Assembly (NCBI GenBank): GCA_028279895.1
Contig: JANQMY010000573.1
Location: 1-35,605, forward strand
Source: Alphaproteobacteria bacterium
Lineage (GTDB): Bacteria; Pseudomonadota; Alphaproteobacteria; JANQMY01
Reading direction: 5' to 3'
Length of the DNA: 35,605 nucleotides
A program made the translations under genes and the position numbers. Shown in pieces: positions 15,195 to 24,392 of the stretch. The notes beneath the pieces are model-generated. The model was not told the DNA's origin, did not search any database, and saw only the letters and a list, made by a program, of their open reading frames with translations. The stretch's first letter is position 1. Each line of letters begins with the position of its first letter.

Positions 15195-15593
15195 GTAGAG
15201 CGCGATCGTTTCAGATGGAATGCCCCTTAAGCGATGAACGTGATCTCATTCGGTAGATGGAGTGGCATCGGCGTTGCACCCAAGCAGATGGACCACCGCA
15301 GCCATTAGCCCAACACATGCAAGGTTCAGCGCGAAAGCTTTTCGAGAGTAGATCGGAAAATCCTATCGACGTAATCCCCCTGCTGTTTTGAGAAATGGCG
15401 TACAGCACTAGCAAAACTGCCCTTTGCAAGAGGGCGCAAAGACGGAATAGGGCTTCAGCCGTGGGACCTGGGATTATGCATTTGGCGAAAGTCGCCCTGG
15501 TCTGCCAGACCAAACGGCCTATATCCGGGCCACGAATTCATGCGCAACAAAAAACCGCGCGGCATTTGAACATCGGGAGGTAGGGCGCGGCCC

Positions 15594-17027
15594 ATGGAGG
15601 AAGATCGTAAGCTTTCGGCGGGGCCGGTCGGCGTTGCCGCAGAGGGGCAGGTTGCGCAGACGGTAGACGCCGCCGCGAAAGGGCCGGCGGCGCAGGGAAG
15701 CAGCACCTCATCAACCCTGGGCATGCCGAGCTATCCAAGCCACGCCAGTCTCCTTGGCGTACAGGTCAGCTATCGGGCGTATGTGCTTTTCCTGCTGACG
15801 GCGGTCTATCTGATCAACTTCGTCGACCGTCAGATCATCTCGATCTTGCTGCCTTTTATCAAAGAAGAGTTTCAAGTCAGCGATACTTGGCTTGGCCTGC
15901 TGAGCGGCCTGGCCTTCGGCCTGTTCTATGCGACCCTCGGCATTCCGATTGCGCGCTTCGCCGACCGGCACAGCCGCAAGACGATCATCTCGGTTTCGCT
16001 CGCCCTGTTTTCCTTTATGACGGTGGTGTGCGGACTTGCCACCCAGTTCTGGCACCTTTTCTTGGCGCGTATGGGCGTGGGTGTTGGCGAAGCCGGAACC
16101 AGCCCGCCGTCTCATTCCATCATCGCGGATCTTTACAAGCCCGAGGAGCGCGCGACGGCCATGGGCATTTTCGCTCTGGGCGTGCCTCTGGGCATCATGG
16201 TCGGCTTCTTTGCCGGCGGCCAGATCGCGGCGGCCTTCGATTGGCGCGTCGCGTTCATTGCAGCGGGCCTGCCGGGCTTGTTCCTTGCGCTCATCGTCTA
16301 TTTCAGCCTGCGGGATCCGCCGCGCGGCCTCGCGGATAACCGCCATCACGAAGAAGCCGAACAGCCGCCCCTTGGCGAAGTCGTTCGGATCCTGATCGCA
16401 AGGCGCTCCTTTGTACACATCTGCCTTGGCGCCGCGCTTAGTGCGTTGGTCGGGTATGGCGTTGCCCAATGGGTGCCGTCCTATCTTGTCCGTACCCATC
16501 AGATGGATATCGGGACGGTCGGCCTCGTCCTCGCCGTTATCTTCGGTGTGTTCGGCGGCATCGGCACGTTCTTTGGCGGATATCTTGCGGACAAGTTGGC
16601 GCAACGGGATGTGCGCTGGACCATGTGGCTGCCGGCTTTAGGGGTGACGGTCGCGACGCCGTTCGCGCTCTTTTTCTATCTCTCCGACATGGTCGTGATC
16701 GGCATCCTTGCCTTCCTGGTGCCAGCGACGCTGAGCGCGATTTTCCTGGCGCCGGCGCTTGCGATCTGCCAGTCCCTTGTTCCGACCGCGATGCGGGCGA
16801 CCACGTCGGCGGTGTTTTTGTTCATCACCAACATTGTTGGTTTGGGCCTGGGGCCGCTGGCCATTGGGGCGCTGAGCGATCTGTTGTTGCCGGCGGCCGG
16901 CGACGCCAGCACGGCGCTGCGCTGGTCGCTTGCCCTTGTGTCGCTCATCGGGCTTTGGTCCGCCTTCCATATGTATTTGGCTTCGCGCTCGTTGAAAGCC
17001 GATCTCGCGCGGGGTGAAATGACCTAA
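15594..17027 (+). CDS. MFS transporter, spinster-like
   Basis: The 477-aa protein has a 55-residue polar N-terminal extension and then about 12 transmembrane helices. The first helix reads YLINFVDRQIISILLPFI and the loop after helix 2-3 has the MFS signature FADRHSRKTIISVS. A second family motif, RMGVGVGEAG in helix 4, is typical of the spinster-like branch that carries lipids, sugars or organic acids. The second half repeats the fold with a loop GGYLADKLAQRD. The substrate is unknown. The ATG at 15594 follows a GGGAGGTAGGG site. A sulfotransferase gene lies 82 bp downstream on the same strand and may be co-transcribed. Confidence 0.9.
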   Translation: MEEDRKLSAGPVGVAAEGQVAQTVDAAAKGPAAQGSSTSSTLGMPSYPSHASLLGVQVSYRAYVLFLLTAVYLINFVDRQIISILLPFIKEEFQVSDTWLGLLSGLAFGLFYATLGIPIARFADRHSRKTIISVSLALFSFMTVVCGLATQFWHLFLARMGVGVGEAGTSPPSHSIIADLYKPEERATAMGIFALGVPLGIMVGFFAGGQIAAAFDWRVAFIAAGLPGLFLALIVYFSLRDPPRGLADNRHHEEAEQPPLGEVVRILIARRSFVHICLGAALSALVGYGVAQWVPSYLVRTHQMDIGTVGLVLAVIFGVFGGIGTFFGGYLADKLAQRDVRWTMWLPALGVTVATPFALFFYLSDMVVIGILAFLVPATLSAIFLAPALAICQSLVPTAMRATTSAVFLFITNIVGLGLGPLAIGALSDLLLPAAGDASTALRWSLALVSLIGLWSAFHMYLASRSLKADLARGEMT

Positions 17028-17109
17028 GGGCTAGGCGAGGGCGCACGAGAGAGTATTGTTCGGCTCGAAGCTGATCCCTCCCTAAAGCGATAGAGGAAGG
17101 GCGGGAAGA

Positions 17110-18186
17110 TTGACTTTGCCAAACCGCGACTCACGTGGGCTTCCCGCAGAACCACTCGGAACTGGCGGCGCTTTTGTGCTTGGACCGGGGCGATGCGGTT
17201 CAACCATGCTTTCGGATATTCTAAACACGCATCCAGATATACTGAGCCTGTCTGAGTTCTTTTCGATGCAGGGCACGCGCGGACTTCTGCCCGGTAAACT
17301 CAGTGGTTGGTCTTATTGGAAACGATTGTCCCGGCCGACCAAAAGTGTGCGTCTCATTATGACGCCGGAAAACGCGCCCAATGAGTTTCTCTACCGCACC
17401 GGGATGGGACGTTTTCCAATCGACAACGTACCGCCATTGCTCGCGAGCGCATTGCCCCATTTGAGTGATAATCCGGATGCGCTTTTTGATGAAGTGGCGA
17501 AGACGGTGCCCAGTCAACCGAAACAAACCGTCGAAGCTCACCATTCGATGTTATTCAAGCGCCTGATGGAGCTTTGTGGCGGCCGGGTCTGGGTGGAGCG
17601 AACCGGCATGTCGATCATGTATGCGCGACTGCTGCCGAAGCTCTTTCCGGCCGCCAAGTATATCATAATGTATCGAGACGGCCGGGACGTGGTGCTGTCG
17701 TTCCAAGCGTTCAAACCAATCCGCCCAATGATCTGGAATTGGACGTGGTTCCGTAAGATCGGACCGAACCTGTTGGATCTTGATTATCCGTCCGGCAGAA
17801 ATCGGCGTTTGCGGTTCAATGAGCGGTTCTTCGGACCTGCATTGCTTGTAAAGTGGATGCTGAACAATCCGCCGCCGTTGAAGGCGTGCGCAGAGTTTTG
17901 GAGCCATGCCACGCTGCAAAGCCTCCCGGAGTTCGATGTGCTTGCGCCGGAGCGCCGGACCTTTTTGCGCTTCGAAACACTGACGGCCGATCCACATTCT
18001 GAACTCACAAGACTAATAGAGTTTCTAGATATCGATATCGATGGAAAGTGGCTGGAACGTGCGTCGCGCATTCCTAAGCGTCTCGAGCCTCGCTGGACAA
18101 CGTTGGACACCGAACGGCAGAAGAACTTAACCGCTTGGACAGAAGAAGCGCGAGACGCTGTGGACCGGATGTTCCAAGAGCATTGA
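17110..18186 (+). CDS. Sulfotransferase family protein
   Basis: The protein (358 aa) transfers a sulfuryl group from PAPS to an acceptor. The 5'-phosphosulfate loop is VLGPGRCGSTMLSDIL at about 23-38, and the 3'-phosphate motif is YRDGRDVVLSFQAF near residue 195. Both are the standard PAPS contacts. The middle and C-terminus fit the sulfotransferase fold (PF13469-type), including a late FLRFETLTADP segment. No ATG exists before the phosphate loop, so the start must be TTG: 17110 as in the track or 17116, which sits at better spacing from GGGAAG. The acceptor could be a sugar, lipid or peptide; the neighbouring transporter gives no firm clue. Confidence 0.86.
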   Translation: MTLPNRDSRGLPAEPLGTGGAFVLGPGRCGSTMLSDILNTHPDILSLSEFFSMQGTRGLLPGKLSGWSYWKRLSRPTKSVRLIMTPENAPNEFLYRTGMGRFPIDNVPPLLASALPHLSDNPDALFDEVAKTVPSQPKQTVEAHHSMLFKRLMELCGGRVWVERTGMSIMYARLLPKLFPAAKYIIMYRDGRDVVLSFQAFKPIRPMIWNWTWFRKIGPNLLDLDYPSGRNRRLRFNERFFGPALLVKWMLNNPPPLKACAEFWSHATLQSLPEFDVLAPERRTFLRFETLTADPHSELTRLIEFLDIDIDGKWLERASRIPKRLEPRWTTLDTERQKNLTAWTEEARDAVDRMFQEH

Positions 18187-18613
18187 CGTCATGCCGTCCG
18201 TGTTCTTGGGCCAAGTACGAACACCAGATCTGGTAAGCTTTTCAACCACGAGAGTAGAGCTGAAACTGGCATCGTTGGATCGGGCAAGCTCCCGGATCTA
18301 ATTCTAAATCCATAAGGCGCATAATATATATTATGGAAAATATCATGTAGGTTGGGGCGACGGAAACCGGCCTAACGTGCCTGTGTCCTCCACGCGGCAA
18401 GCCGCTTCAGGTCAATCGTTTGGGCCGTCGCCGGCAAAGTATCGCAAGCGGTCTGACGGCGAGCGAATGCACACGATTAGATTGCCTTTCCTTTATTTCT
18501 TCTACTCAAGATAAGTATCGACAAAGAGAATTGTAACGGTTTGCAGTCATACTCTCATGTATTGAAAGTAGAGAGGATCACGTCACAATACGAGAACAAG
18601 GAACGCCGTCCTC
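18187..18613. other. Intergenic 427 bp with an AT palindrome
   Basis: No gene is seen between the sulfotransferase and the GGDEF/EAL-like gene. CATAATATATATTATG at 18320-18335 is a perfect 16-bp palindrome in an otherwise GC-rich area. CCATAA (18310-18315) and TTATGG (18331-18336) form an alternative stem. It could be a regulator site or melt easily as part of a promoter. The rest shows nothing I can identify. Confidence 0.55.
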
Positions 18614-19822
18614 ATGTCGACCGCGCCTAAAGTATTCGCCACGCGAGAACAAAAACAAACACTGTGCGGTTTGATCGACACGCAGGCGGAGATCTTCGGC
18701 TCAAACTTGTCCTTCTTGAATTTGGAGCATTACAAGACATCGAACCCAAAGGAATGGGAAGCGCGCCTTAAGATCATTCGGCAGATCTGTCTGCGGACTT
18801 TGAGCCAAAAGCTGGACGGCAATTCAGCGCTTGTGGATTTCGGCGAGTCGTTCGTCGTGCTGTTCTTTAACAATTACGGCAACATCCAAAGGAAAGTGAT
18901 GGATGAGATCGCCCAGCAGATCGATCAGGCGATTAAGTCTCATGACAAGCTGTCCGGATTGGATATTGCGTGCACATCGAGCACGCTCAAACCGGAGCAA
19001 TTGAAGGGGTTGCTGGATGCCCAGCTTCAGAAATCCGTAGAAGAAGCCGAGGCGCTTTCGGAACGTAACAGGCGGGCTCACTCGGATGTGCTTTACCAAG
19101 CCGTGGTCGCGCCCGGTCAAAAGGCAACGATCGCGCTGAACTGCATGCCGCGTGTGCTCATCGAAAGCAGCAAGAAGACCGTCGAAAGCCGCTACTTGGT
19201 CGAAAGCGAACAGACGAAACAGATCGACATTCAGGCGTTCGAACACGCACTCAGTGTCGCCTTCAAAATGTCGAGAAAGAAGGATGCCCGGCGCATCATT
19301 TTCTCGATCAACTTCAACAATTTGAAGGTGCCCAAATTCCGCAAGGAATATGAGCATGCGCTCAAACAGTCGCCGAGAAACACATTGGAGCGGTTGATCC
19401 CTAAACTTGTCCGGGTACCCCTTAACACCCCACCCTCTACGATCGAAAACACGATCGTCACGATCCGCCACTACTTTCAGTATTTGGCCATGGAAGCCGT
19501 CTATTCGAAGCGCGACCAGTCGGTATTTGTAGAGGAGAATGTGAACCGCACCATCACCTCGCTTTTCGTGCCGAAGGTTCGGCATTATGACGACGATCAG
19601 CTGGTTGAACTAAAAGCGAGATTGCGCCGCGCGTGCGTCGCCACACACAGCCGCATACTGGGCCATGGGATAGAAACGGTCGAGGATTGGATCACGGCAC
19701 AACGGCTTGGGATCGATTTTGTCTGTGGTGGCGCCATTCATGAGTTTGGGCCACCGGCAGACGTGCCGGTTACGATCGACCCCGAACAGAACATTGCGGA
19801 AAACGTCTTGGTTCAAGTCTGA
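18614..19822 (+). CDS. Degenerate GGDEF/EAL-like signalling protein
   Basis: I read this 402-aa soluble protein as a decayed cyclic-di-GMP enzyme. Residues 50-120 resemble a GGDEF domain: ALVDFGESFVVLFFN (72-86) stands where RFGGDEFVVLL is expected, without the GG(D/E)EF active site. Residues 175-385 resemble an EAL domain: RRIIFSINFNNLKVPKF (227-242) for the Sxx-S strand, and GHGIETVEDW and RLGIDFVCGGAIHE (350-377) for the AEGVET and QGY blocks. The EAL triplet and most metal residues are missing. A segment at 130-155 may be a helical linker. It probably binds a ligand or partner rather than making or breaking cyclic-di-GMP. It converges on a receiver protein and a hybrid kinase. Confidence 0.6.
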   Translation: MSTAPKVFATREQKQTLCGLIDTQAEIFGSNLSFLNLEHYKTSNPKEWEARLKIIRQICLRTLSQKLDGNSALVDFGESFVVLFFNNYGNIQRKVMDEIAQQIDQAIKSHDKLSGLDIACTSSTLKPEQLKGLLDAQLQKSVEEAEALSERNRRAHSDVLYQAVVAPGQKATIALNCMPRVLIESSKKTVESRYLVESEQTKQIDIQAFEHALSVAFKMSRKKDARRIIFSINFNNLKVPKFRKEYEHALKQSPRNTLERLIPKLVRVPLNTPPSTIENTIVTIRHYFQYLAMEAVYSKRDQSVFVEENVNRTITSLFVPKVRHYDDDQLVELKARLRRACVATHSRILGHGIETVEDWITAQRLGIDFVCGGAIHEFGPPADVPVTIDPEQNIAENVLVQV

Positions 19823-19855
19823 GAGCGTAATCGCATCTCAAGCGGATTGTATCGA

Positions 19856-20221
19856 TTAGGGATTGAGAAGACGGTTTGACGTTGCCACAAACTCGTCGAT
19901 GTCCAATGGCTTTCTCACGACGGCGTCTGCCTCGAACTCTTTTTTTGTTCGTGCTAATTCGCTACCGTCGGCTGCAGACACCACTAAGATCTTTGCATTC
20001 TTGTTGGTGTCAGAAGCCCGCACATGTTTGCCGACGGTAAATCCGTCGATTTCCGGCATATGCAGATCCAAGACGATGAGGTCGAACTCTTCCGCGTCGA
20101 TCGCATCAATGGCTTCACGGCCGTTGGCCGCTTCGACGATCGAATGTGCGTCTTCGGCAAGCATCTCGACGAAGATCTCGCGGTTAACCAGATTGTCTTC
20201 AACAATCAAGCATCTAGCCAT
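19856..20221 (-). CDS. Single-domain response regulator (CheY-like receiver)
   Basis: The 121-aa protein is only a receiver domain. The acidic pocket is at VEDN (Asp9), the phospho-acceptor is Asp52 in LDLHMPEIDG, the switch Ser is at 82 (VVSAAD), and Lys104 lies in RKPLD. With no output domain it must act by contacting another protein, as CheY or DivK do. It lies 71 bp downstream of the hybrid kinase gene on the same strand, so the kinase at 20293 is the likely phosphodonor, which is inferred from position. The predicted start ATG at 20221 is preceded by a GAGACGGGTAAGGCC stretch with a weak ribosome site. Confidence 0.93.
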   Translation of the reverse strand: MARCLIVEDNLVNREIFVEMLAEDAHSIVEAANGREAIDAIDAEEFDLIVLDLHMPEIDGFTVGKHVRASDTNKNAKILVVSAADGSELARTKKEFEADAVVRKPLDIDEFVATSNRLLNP

Positions 20222-20292
20222 GGCCTTACCCGTCTCTCTCGATGTGCGAAGGAGTGTGGCATAGGGAGGTTGCCCAAGGCTTAATCGATAGG

Positions 20293-22839
20293 TCAGGCCA
20301 CATTACTCGTCTCGGGCGCTGCCGTCGCGAGCTCCGATAGGGTCGTCTGCAGTTGATCCAAATCCACCGGCTTGGCCAGGTACGCGTTCGCGCCGGCCCG
20401 CAGATAGCGTTCGCATTGGCCGGTTAACGCATTCGCCGTGATCGCAATGATGGGAACGTCGGCATGAGCGCCTCCGGAGGCCCGAATGCGCCGCATGGCT
20501 TCTTCCCCGTTCATGACCGGCATGTTGATGTCCATCAGCACGATATCGAATGTGCCGGCCTTGAGCGCGTTGACGGCGGCCAGTCCGTTTTCTACGGTCG
20601 TCAGGTCGATATCCCATGCGTCCATGGTCGACAGGGCCTCTTCAATGAGCTGTTGATTTATCGGATTATCTTCGGCAAGCAAGACCCTCAGGCTTGGTAC
20701 GCGTGCCGGGGCTGGCGCGTCCCCGCGCATAATGTCCGCCGTCGTCTTCAAATCTTCGATGCCCGCCTCTAGGTTCTCGTCGGCCGATCGGAGCGGCAGG
20801 GTGAACCAGAATGTGGCCCCCTCGCCCGGCACGCTGTCGACGCCGATATGTCCCCCCATCAACGCCACCAGATCTTGCGAAATGGCAAGTCCCAGGCCGG
20901 TACCGCCATGTTTCCGCGTCACCGAGCCGTCCGCCTGGACGAAACGTTCGAATATCGCTTTTTGCTGCTCGACAGGGATACCTGGGCCGGAATCCGTCAC
21001 GGCAAAGCGGATCAATCCGTCCTCGGTCTTTTCAGCCGTGATAGTGATACCGCCCTCTTCCGTAAACTTGATGGCGTTGCCGGCCAAGTTGATCAGGATT
21101 TGACGAATGCGGTTATTGTCTCCGAGATAACGGCCGGGTCCGCTAAACAACTTATTCGTCTGAACCGCCAGTTTCTTCTGCGCTGCAATCCCGGCTACGG
21201 ACTCGACAACTTCTTGCAGCAGCTCTTCTAAGTCGAACGGCACCGGATCGAGATTCATAAGACCTGCCTCGATCTTCGAAATATCGAGAACATCATTTAT
21301 TAGCGACAGCAGAGCGGCGCCAGACGTGCGGATGGTCTTTGTGTAGCGCTTTTGCTTTTCGTCCAGATCGGTCCGTTCCAAAAGCTGCGCCATGCCGAGA
21401 ACACCGTTGAGCGGCGTGCGAATTTCGTGGCTCATATTGGCCAAGAATTGGCTTTTTGCGTCGTTCGCCGCTTCGGCGTCCCGGCGCCGGCTCTCCAGTT
21501 CTTCCGCATTGACCACACGGTCCGTTACATCATAACGAATGGAGACGTAGCTTTTGGGCTCACCCGCGAGATCGCAGATCGGAATGATCATCGTATCGAC
21601 CCAATAAAGCTGGCCATCGCGAGACCGGTTGCAGATTTCGCCTTGCCAGGGGCGGCCGCTGCCGATGGTGTCCCACATGTCGGCAAAGAACTCTTTGGAA
21701 TGGTGGCCGGAATTCACGATGCGGTGGTTCACGCCGATCAGATCGTCGCGATCGTATCCGCTGATTTCGCAAAATCGTTTATTGGCAAACGTAATGGCGC
21801 CCGACGTATCGGTCACGGCGACAATCGCCATTTCATCCAAAGCCGATTGATAGGCACTTAAATCGGAAAGCGCTTCGTCAGCCTTCTTCAATGCTTTCGC
21901 CAGCGAGGCACGTTCTTTTCTCTGTTCTGTGATGTCCTGCAAGGCGCCGTAGATCTTCGATGGCTTTCCGTTCCGGAGTGTGCAATTCCCTACAGTCCGT
22001 ACCCAGATGTGTTTGCCCTTTGCCGTAACAAGCGGGAGTTCCAAGTCGAATGGGGTGCCCTTCTCGACACATTGCGTGATGGCCTCGTTTAACGTGTCCC
22101 GCCCCTCCGGTTTAAAGAACTCGACTACTTGTTCAGTCGTTGGATAAAAGTCCGGATCGACCTCATAGATACGGCGCATTTGATCGCTCCAGATCGGACG
22201 GTTTTCCTGAAGATCGATTTCCCATGCGCCCACATGAGCGACTTCGGACATGCTCGCCAGCATCGTCTGGTTGTGCTCCACATGGTGCGCGGACAATGAA
22301 AGTTGGCGTGAATAAAATGTGGATGTGACGAGAGCGAGGGCGATGGCCGAGCACAAAACAAGAGTTGCAGCCAAACGAAGCGTGTTGGCATCGAGCGGCG
22401 ATTCGGTGACCAGATTATTGGCGTCGGCGATGTGCAGACCGAGCACACAAAGGATCGATAAGGATCCAAATATCAAGGAAGAACGCACACTGAGAAAATA
22501 ACAGGCGGCGATTGGCGTCATCATCAAAAACGGAGCGACGTAACCATCGGCACCGCCGTTGATGGCCGCCGCGGAGGTTGAGCAAATCAACATCACGGCA
22601 GCGAACACGGTTGCCGGCCAGGCGATCTTTTTTAATAAGAGAGACCAGATGCCTAAAACGGCAAAACAGGCCACGGCAAAGAAGCCGATGATCATTCCCA
22701 ATCTGACCTGCCCTGTCAGAAGATAGATTTCCAACAGGTAGACGAAAATGACGGCAGCGAAACCAAAAGACGACCAAACGAAAGCTCGGCGGACGGATGG
22801 ATCGGTAGACCTGTCGGCATCCAAAAGCGGCTTGTTCAT
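20293..22839 (-). CDS. Hybrid sensor histidine kinase with membrane sensor, two PAS domains and receiver
   Basis: The start is the ATG at 22839, 9 nt after GAAAGG; the track uses a GTG two codons earlier, and residue numbers below follow the track. Residues 22-180 have about six hydrophobic helices, a membrane-embedded sensor. PAS domains follow at about 196-306 (ending [12 protein letters not shown]) and 330-445 (ending IRYDVTDR). The HisKA domain has the phospho-accepting His473 in [11 protein letters not shown]. The ATPase has the N box (NLAGNAIKF, 585-593), G1 (DSGPGI, 618-623) and G2 ([10 protein letters not shown], 647-656). A C-terminal receiver (718-835) has Asp772 in [10 protein letters not shown] and Lys825. 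No HPt domain is present, so a phosphotransfer protein or the adjacent receiver may complete the relay. The signal is unknown. Confidence 0.95.
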   Translation of the reverse strand: MNKPLLDADRSTDPSVRRAFVWSSFGFAAVIFVYLLEIYLLTGQVRLGMIIGFFAVACFAVLGIWSLLLKKIAWPATVFAAVMLICSTSAAAINGGADGYVAPFLMMTPIAACYFLSVRSSLIFGSLSILCVLGLHIADANNLVTESPLDANTLRLAATLVLCSAIALALVTSTFYSRQLSLSAHHVEHNQTMLASMSEVAHVGAWEIDLQENRPIWSDQMRRIYEVDPDFYPTTEQVVEFFKPEGRDTLNEAITQCVEKGTPFDLELPLVTAKGKHIWVRTVGNCTLRNGKPSKIYGALQDITEQRKERASLAKALKKADEALSDLSAYQSALDEMAIVAVTDTSGAITFANKRFCEISGYDRDDLIGVNHRIVNSGHHSKEFFADMWDTIGSGRPWQGEICNRSRDGQLYWVDTMIIPICDLAGEPKSYVSIRYDVTDRVVNAEELESRRRDAEAANDAKSQFLANMSHEIRTPLNGVLGMAQLLERTDLDEKQKRYTKTIRTSGAALLSLINDVLDISKIEAGLMNLDPVPFDLEELLQEVVESVAGIAAQKKLAVQTNKLFSGPGRYLGDNNRIRQILINLAGNAIKFTEEGGITITAEKTEDGLIRFAVTDSGPGIPVEQQKAIFERFVQADGSVTRKHGGTGLGLAISQDLVALMGGHIGVDSVPGEGATFWFTLPLRSADENLEAGIEDLKTTADIMRGDAPAPARVPSLRVLLAEDNPINQQLIEEALSTMDAWDIDLTTVENGLAAVNALKAGTFDIVLMDINMPVMNGEEAMRRIRASGGAHADVPIIAITANALTGQCERYLRAGANAYLAKPVDLDQLQTTLSELATAAPETSNVA

Positions 22840-23077
22840 TTTCACAAACCTTTCGCCATTCGAATTTCGTTCTAAAACTACAACCTATAGATTAATGAAT
22901 TGTTTGGGTGCGGATAGAATGTATAGGCGGCCAAGCGCTTAATCTGTACACGGTTCAGATAAAATGACAATTCGTCACCATGCGGATTTTGGGCGGTTTT
23001 GGCCCATTATTAATAGCCGTTAACAGATTGAGCCGGCGCTTATATACATTCAAGGTGGCGTACTGGCGTTACACCTT

Positions 23078-23776
23078 TTAATTGTTCTCAAGGCCGAACA
23101 CGTCTTTTAGGGCGCATTGTCCGCGGCGGGTCATTGTGACGGCTCGGGAACCAGTTTGGCGGCGCACATACCCTTGTTCAAAAAAATGTGTACAGATGGC
23201 GGCTCCCAACCGCCCGCCAAGGTGGTGGCGCCTCTCGGTCCAGTCGAGACACGGACGGCAGATGGGGCGCCGGGATTTCGGATGAGCGTTCTGGAGCGAA
23301 ATACCGACCTCGGTGAGGAAACGTTCTCCCTTTGTGGTAATGACGCCGGCCTCGTCGCCGAATTCGATCACTCTCTTGTTGATCAATGCATCGGTGATCG
23401 CGACTCCGAGGCGCCCAGCAAAATGGTCGTAACAGGTGCGGGCGCTCCGCAATGCCTTGTCGCGAGTCCCCACAAACGGTCTTTTCGGCGCCGGGGTTGT
23501 CGTAAGAGACATCTCCATCATGTGCTCCACAAGTGTGGCCACGTCGGGCGATGCCAATCGATGATAACGATGTCGCCCCTGCTTTTCGGCTTTGACAAGC
23601 GCGGCTTGTGTCAACCGGGCCAGATGGCTACTGGCCGTTTGCGGTGTGACATTGGCACTAAGGGCCAACTCTTTCGCAGTTAGAGCGCGACCATCCATGA
23701 GGGCCGTGATCATGGCCGCCCGCGTCGGATCTCCGACTAGCCGACCGATGATGGCAAGACGATTGGGCGTAACCAT
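23078..23776 (-). CDS. ArsR-type winged-helix transcriptional regulator with C-terminal domain
   Basis: The 232-aa protein starts with an ArsR-like winged helix (about 5-95): RLVGDPTRAAMITALMDG, the recognition region NVTPQTASSHLARLTQ, and a wing KQGRHRYHRLA. This type binds operator DNA as a dimer and releases it on binding a signal. A C-terminal half of about 110 residues, with CRPCLDWTERRHHLGG at 167-182, is longer than in classical 100-aa ArsR proteins. That conserved block with two Cys could hold a ligand or metal, but I cannot tell which. No metal-resistance gene is nearby. It stands alone between the kinase and the GNAT gene, and the target is unknown. Confidence 0.85.
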   Translation of the reverse strand: MVTPNRLAIIGRLVGDPTRAAMITALMDGRALTAKELALSANVTPQTASSHLARLTQAALVKAEKQGRHRYHRLASPDVATLVEHMMEMSLTTTPAPKRPFVGTRDKALRSARTCYDHFAGRLGVAITDALINKRVIEFGDEAGVITTKGERFLTEVGISLQNAHPKSRRPICRPCLDWTERRHHLGGRLGAAICTHFFEQGYVRRQTGSRAVTMTRRGQCALKDVFGLENN

Positions 23777-23963
23777 GAGGCTTCCTCCTCGTCGGTTTAT
23801 AACAGCATTATGGGGATGATGCTTCGTCCGCCGTCGAACAATCGAAATTCACCGGGGTGATTGGGGCTTGTCTTCTTCCAGTCGCAGACGGTTCCTGACC
23901 TAACGGAATTGCCATGCACCGCGCGGCCAAGCCCGTTCGCATCCACAGCCATGGAACCGGCAG

Positions 23964-24392
23964 TCAACGTTGCATGAACTTGCTGTCGCTGATGCGCGTG
24001 AAGCCATGGCGCGCGTAAAAGTCGAATGCATCGTCTGTCGACAACATCCAGCGCCGGATGGTCTGAAGGTCGGGATGCGCCAACAGGCATCCCATCAGCC
24101 ATGTGCCGAGCCCCTTTCCTTTCCAGTCCGCCGCCACATAGACATCGCTGATCCAGGCGAACCTTGCCGCGTCGGTCGCCACGCGTGCAAAGCCGATCTG
24201 TTGGCCGTCACCATCGTAAAGGCCGAACGGCACCGACCCCTCGATCGATTGCCAAATCAGATCTTCGGGAATTTTGTTTGCCCAATAGGACTGGCTCAAT
24301 TCAGACAGGATACGGCATCGGTCCAGCAGCGATGAATCCGTACTCACCAGAAAACCATCTTTTTGCCAGTTCTGAAGCGACAGTGTGCGCAT
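23964..24392 (-). CDS. GNAT family N-acetyltransferase
   Basis: This 142-aa protein fits the compact GNAT fold. The acetyl-CoA pyrophosphate loop is WKGKGLGTWLM in motif A (about 88-98), preceded by the strand WISDVYVAAD, and the late YARHGFTRI segment is the usual motif B. The substrate (small amine or protein N-terminus) is unknown. The ATG overlaps the stop of the MBL hydrolase gene (TGATG), with no ribosome site of its own, so its translation is probably coupled. It is the distal gene of the minus-strand run that begins at holB or earlier. Confidence 0.88.
   Translation of the reverse strand: MRTLSLQNWQKDGFLVSTDSSLLDRCRILSELSQSYWANKIPEDLIWQSIEGSVPFGLYDGDGQQIGFARVATDAARFAWISDVYVAADWKGKGLGTWLMGCLLAHPDLQTIRRWMLSTDDAFDFYARHGFTRISDSKFMQR

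Larger units (their letters stand above)
14989..15593. other. Intergenic 605 bp with repeats, no gene seen
   Basis: No convincing coding frame lies between the ClpP-like gene and the MFS gene. The left third holds a GC-rich palindromic element (15050-15128) and an AT-rich inverted repeat (15160-15194). The remaining 400 bp show nothing I can name, apart from a GGGAGGTAGGG ribosome site shortly before the MFS start. The ORFs called here read in several frames through the repeats and look spurious. Confidence 0.6.

Noticed and set aside
15711-16604. 297-aa minus-strand ORF
   Set aside because: It is the antisense shadow of the MFS gene, rich in Arg, Asp, Glu and His as expected for the reverse of membrane helices.
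18824-19585. 253-aa minus-strand ORF
   Set aside because: It lies wholly within the longer GGDEF/EAL-like gene on the other strand, which has recognisable motifs.
23797-24102. Minus-strand ORF, or a 51-aa version starting at 23952
   Set aside because: There is no ribosome site and no recognisable motif, and the long form overlaps the GNAT gene; the gap could hold a small gene but I cannot support it.
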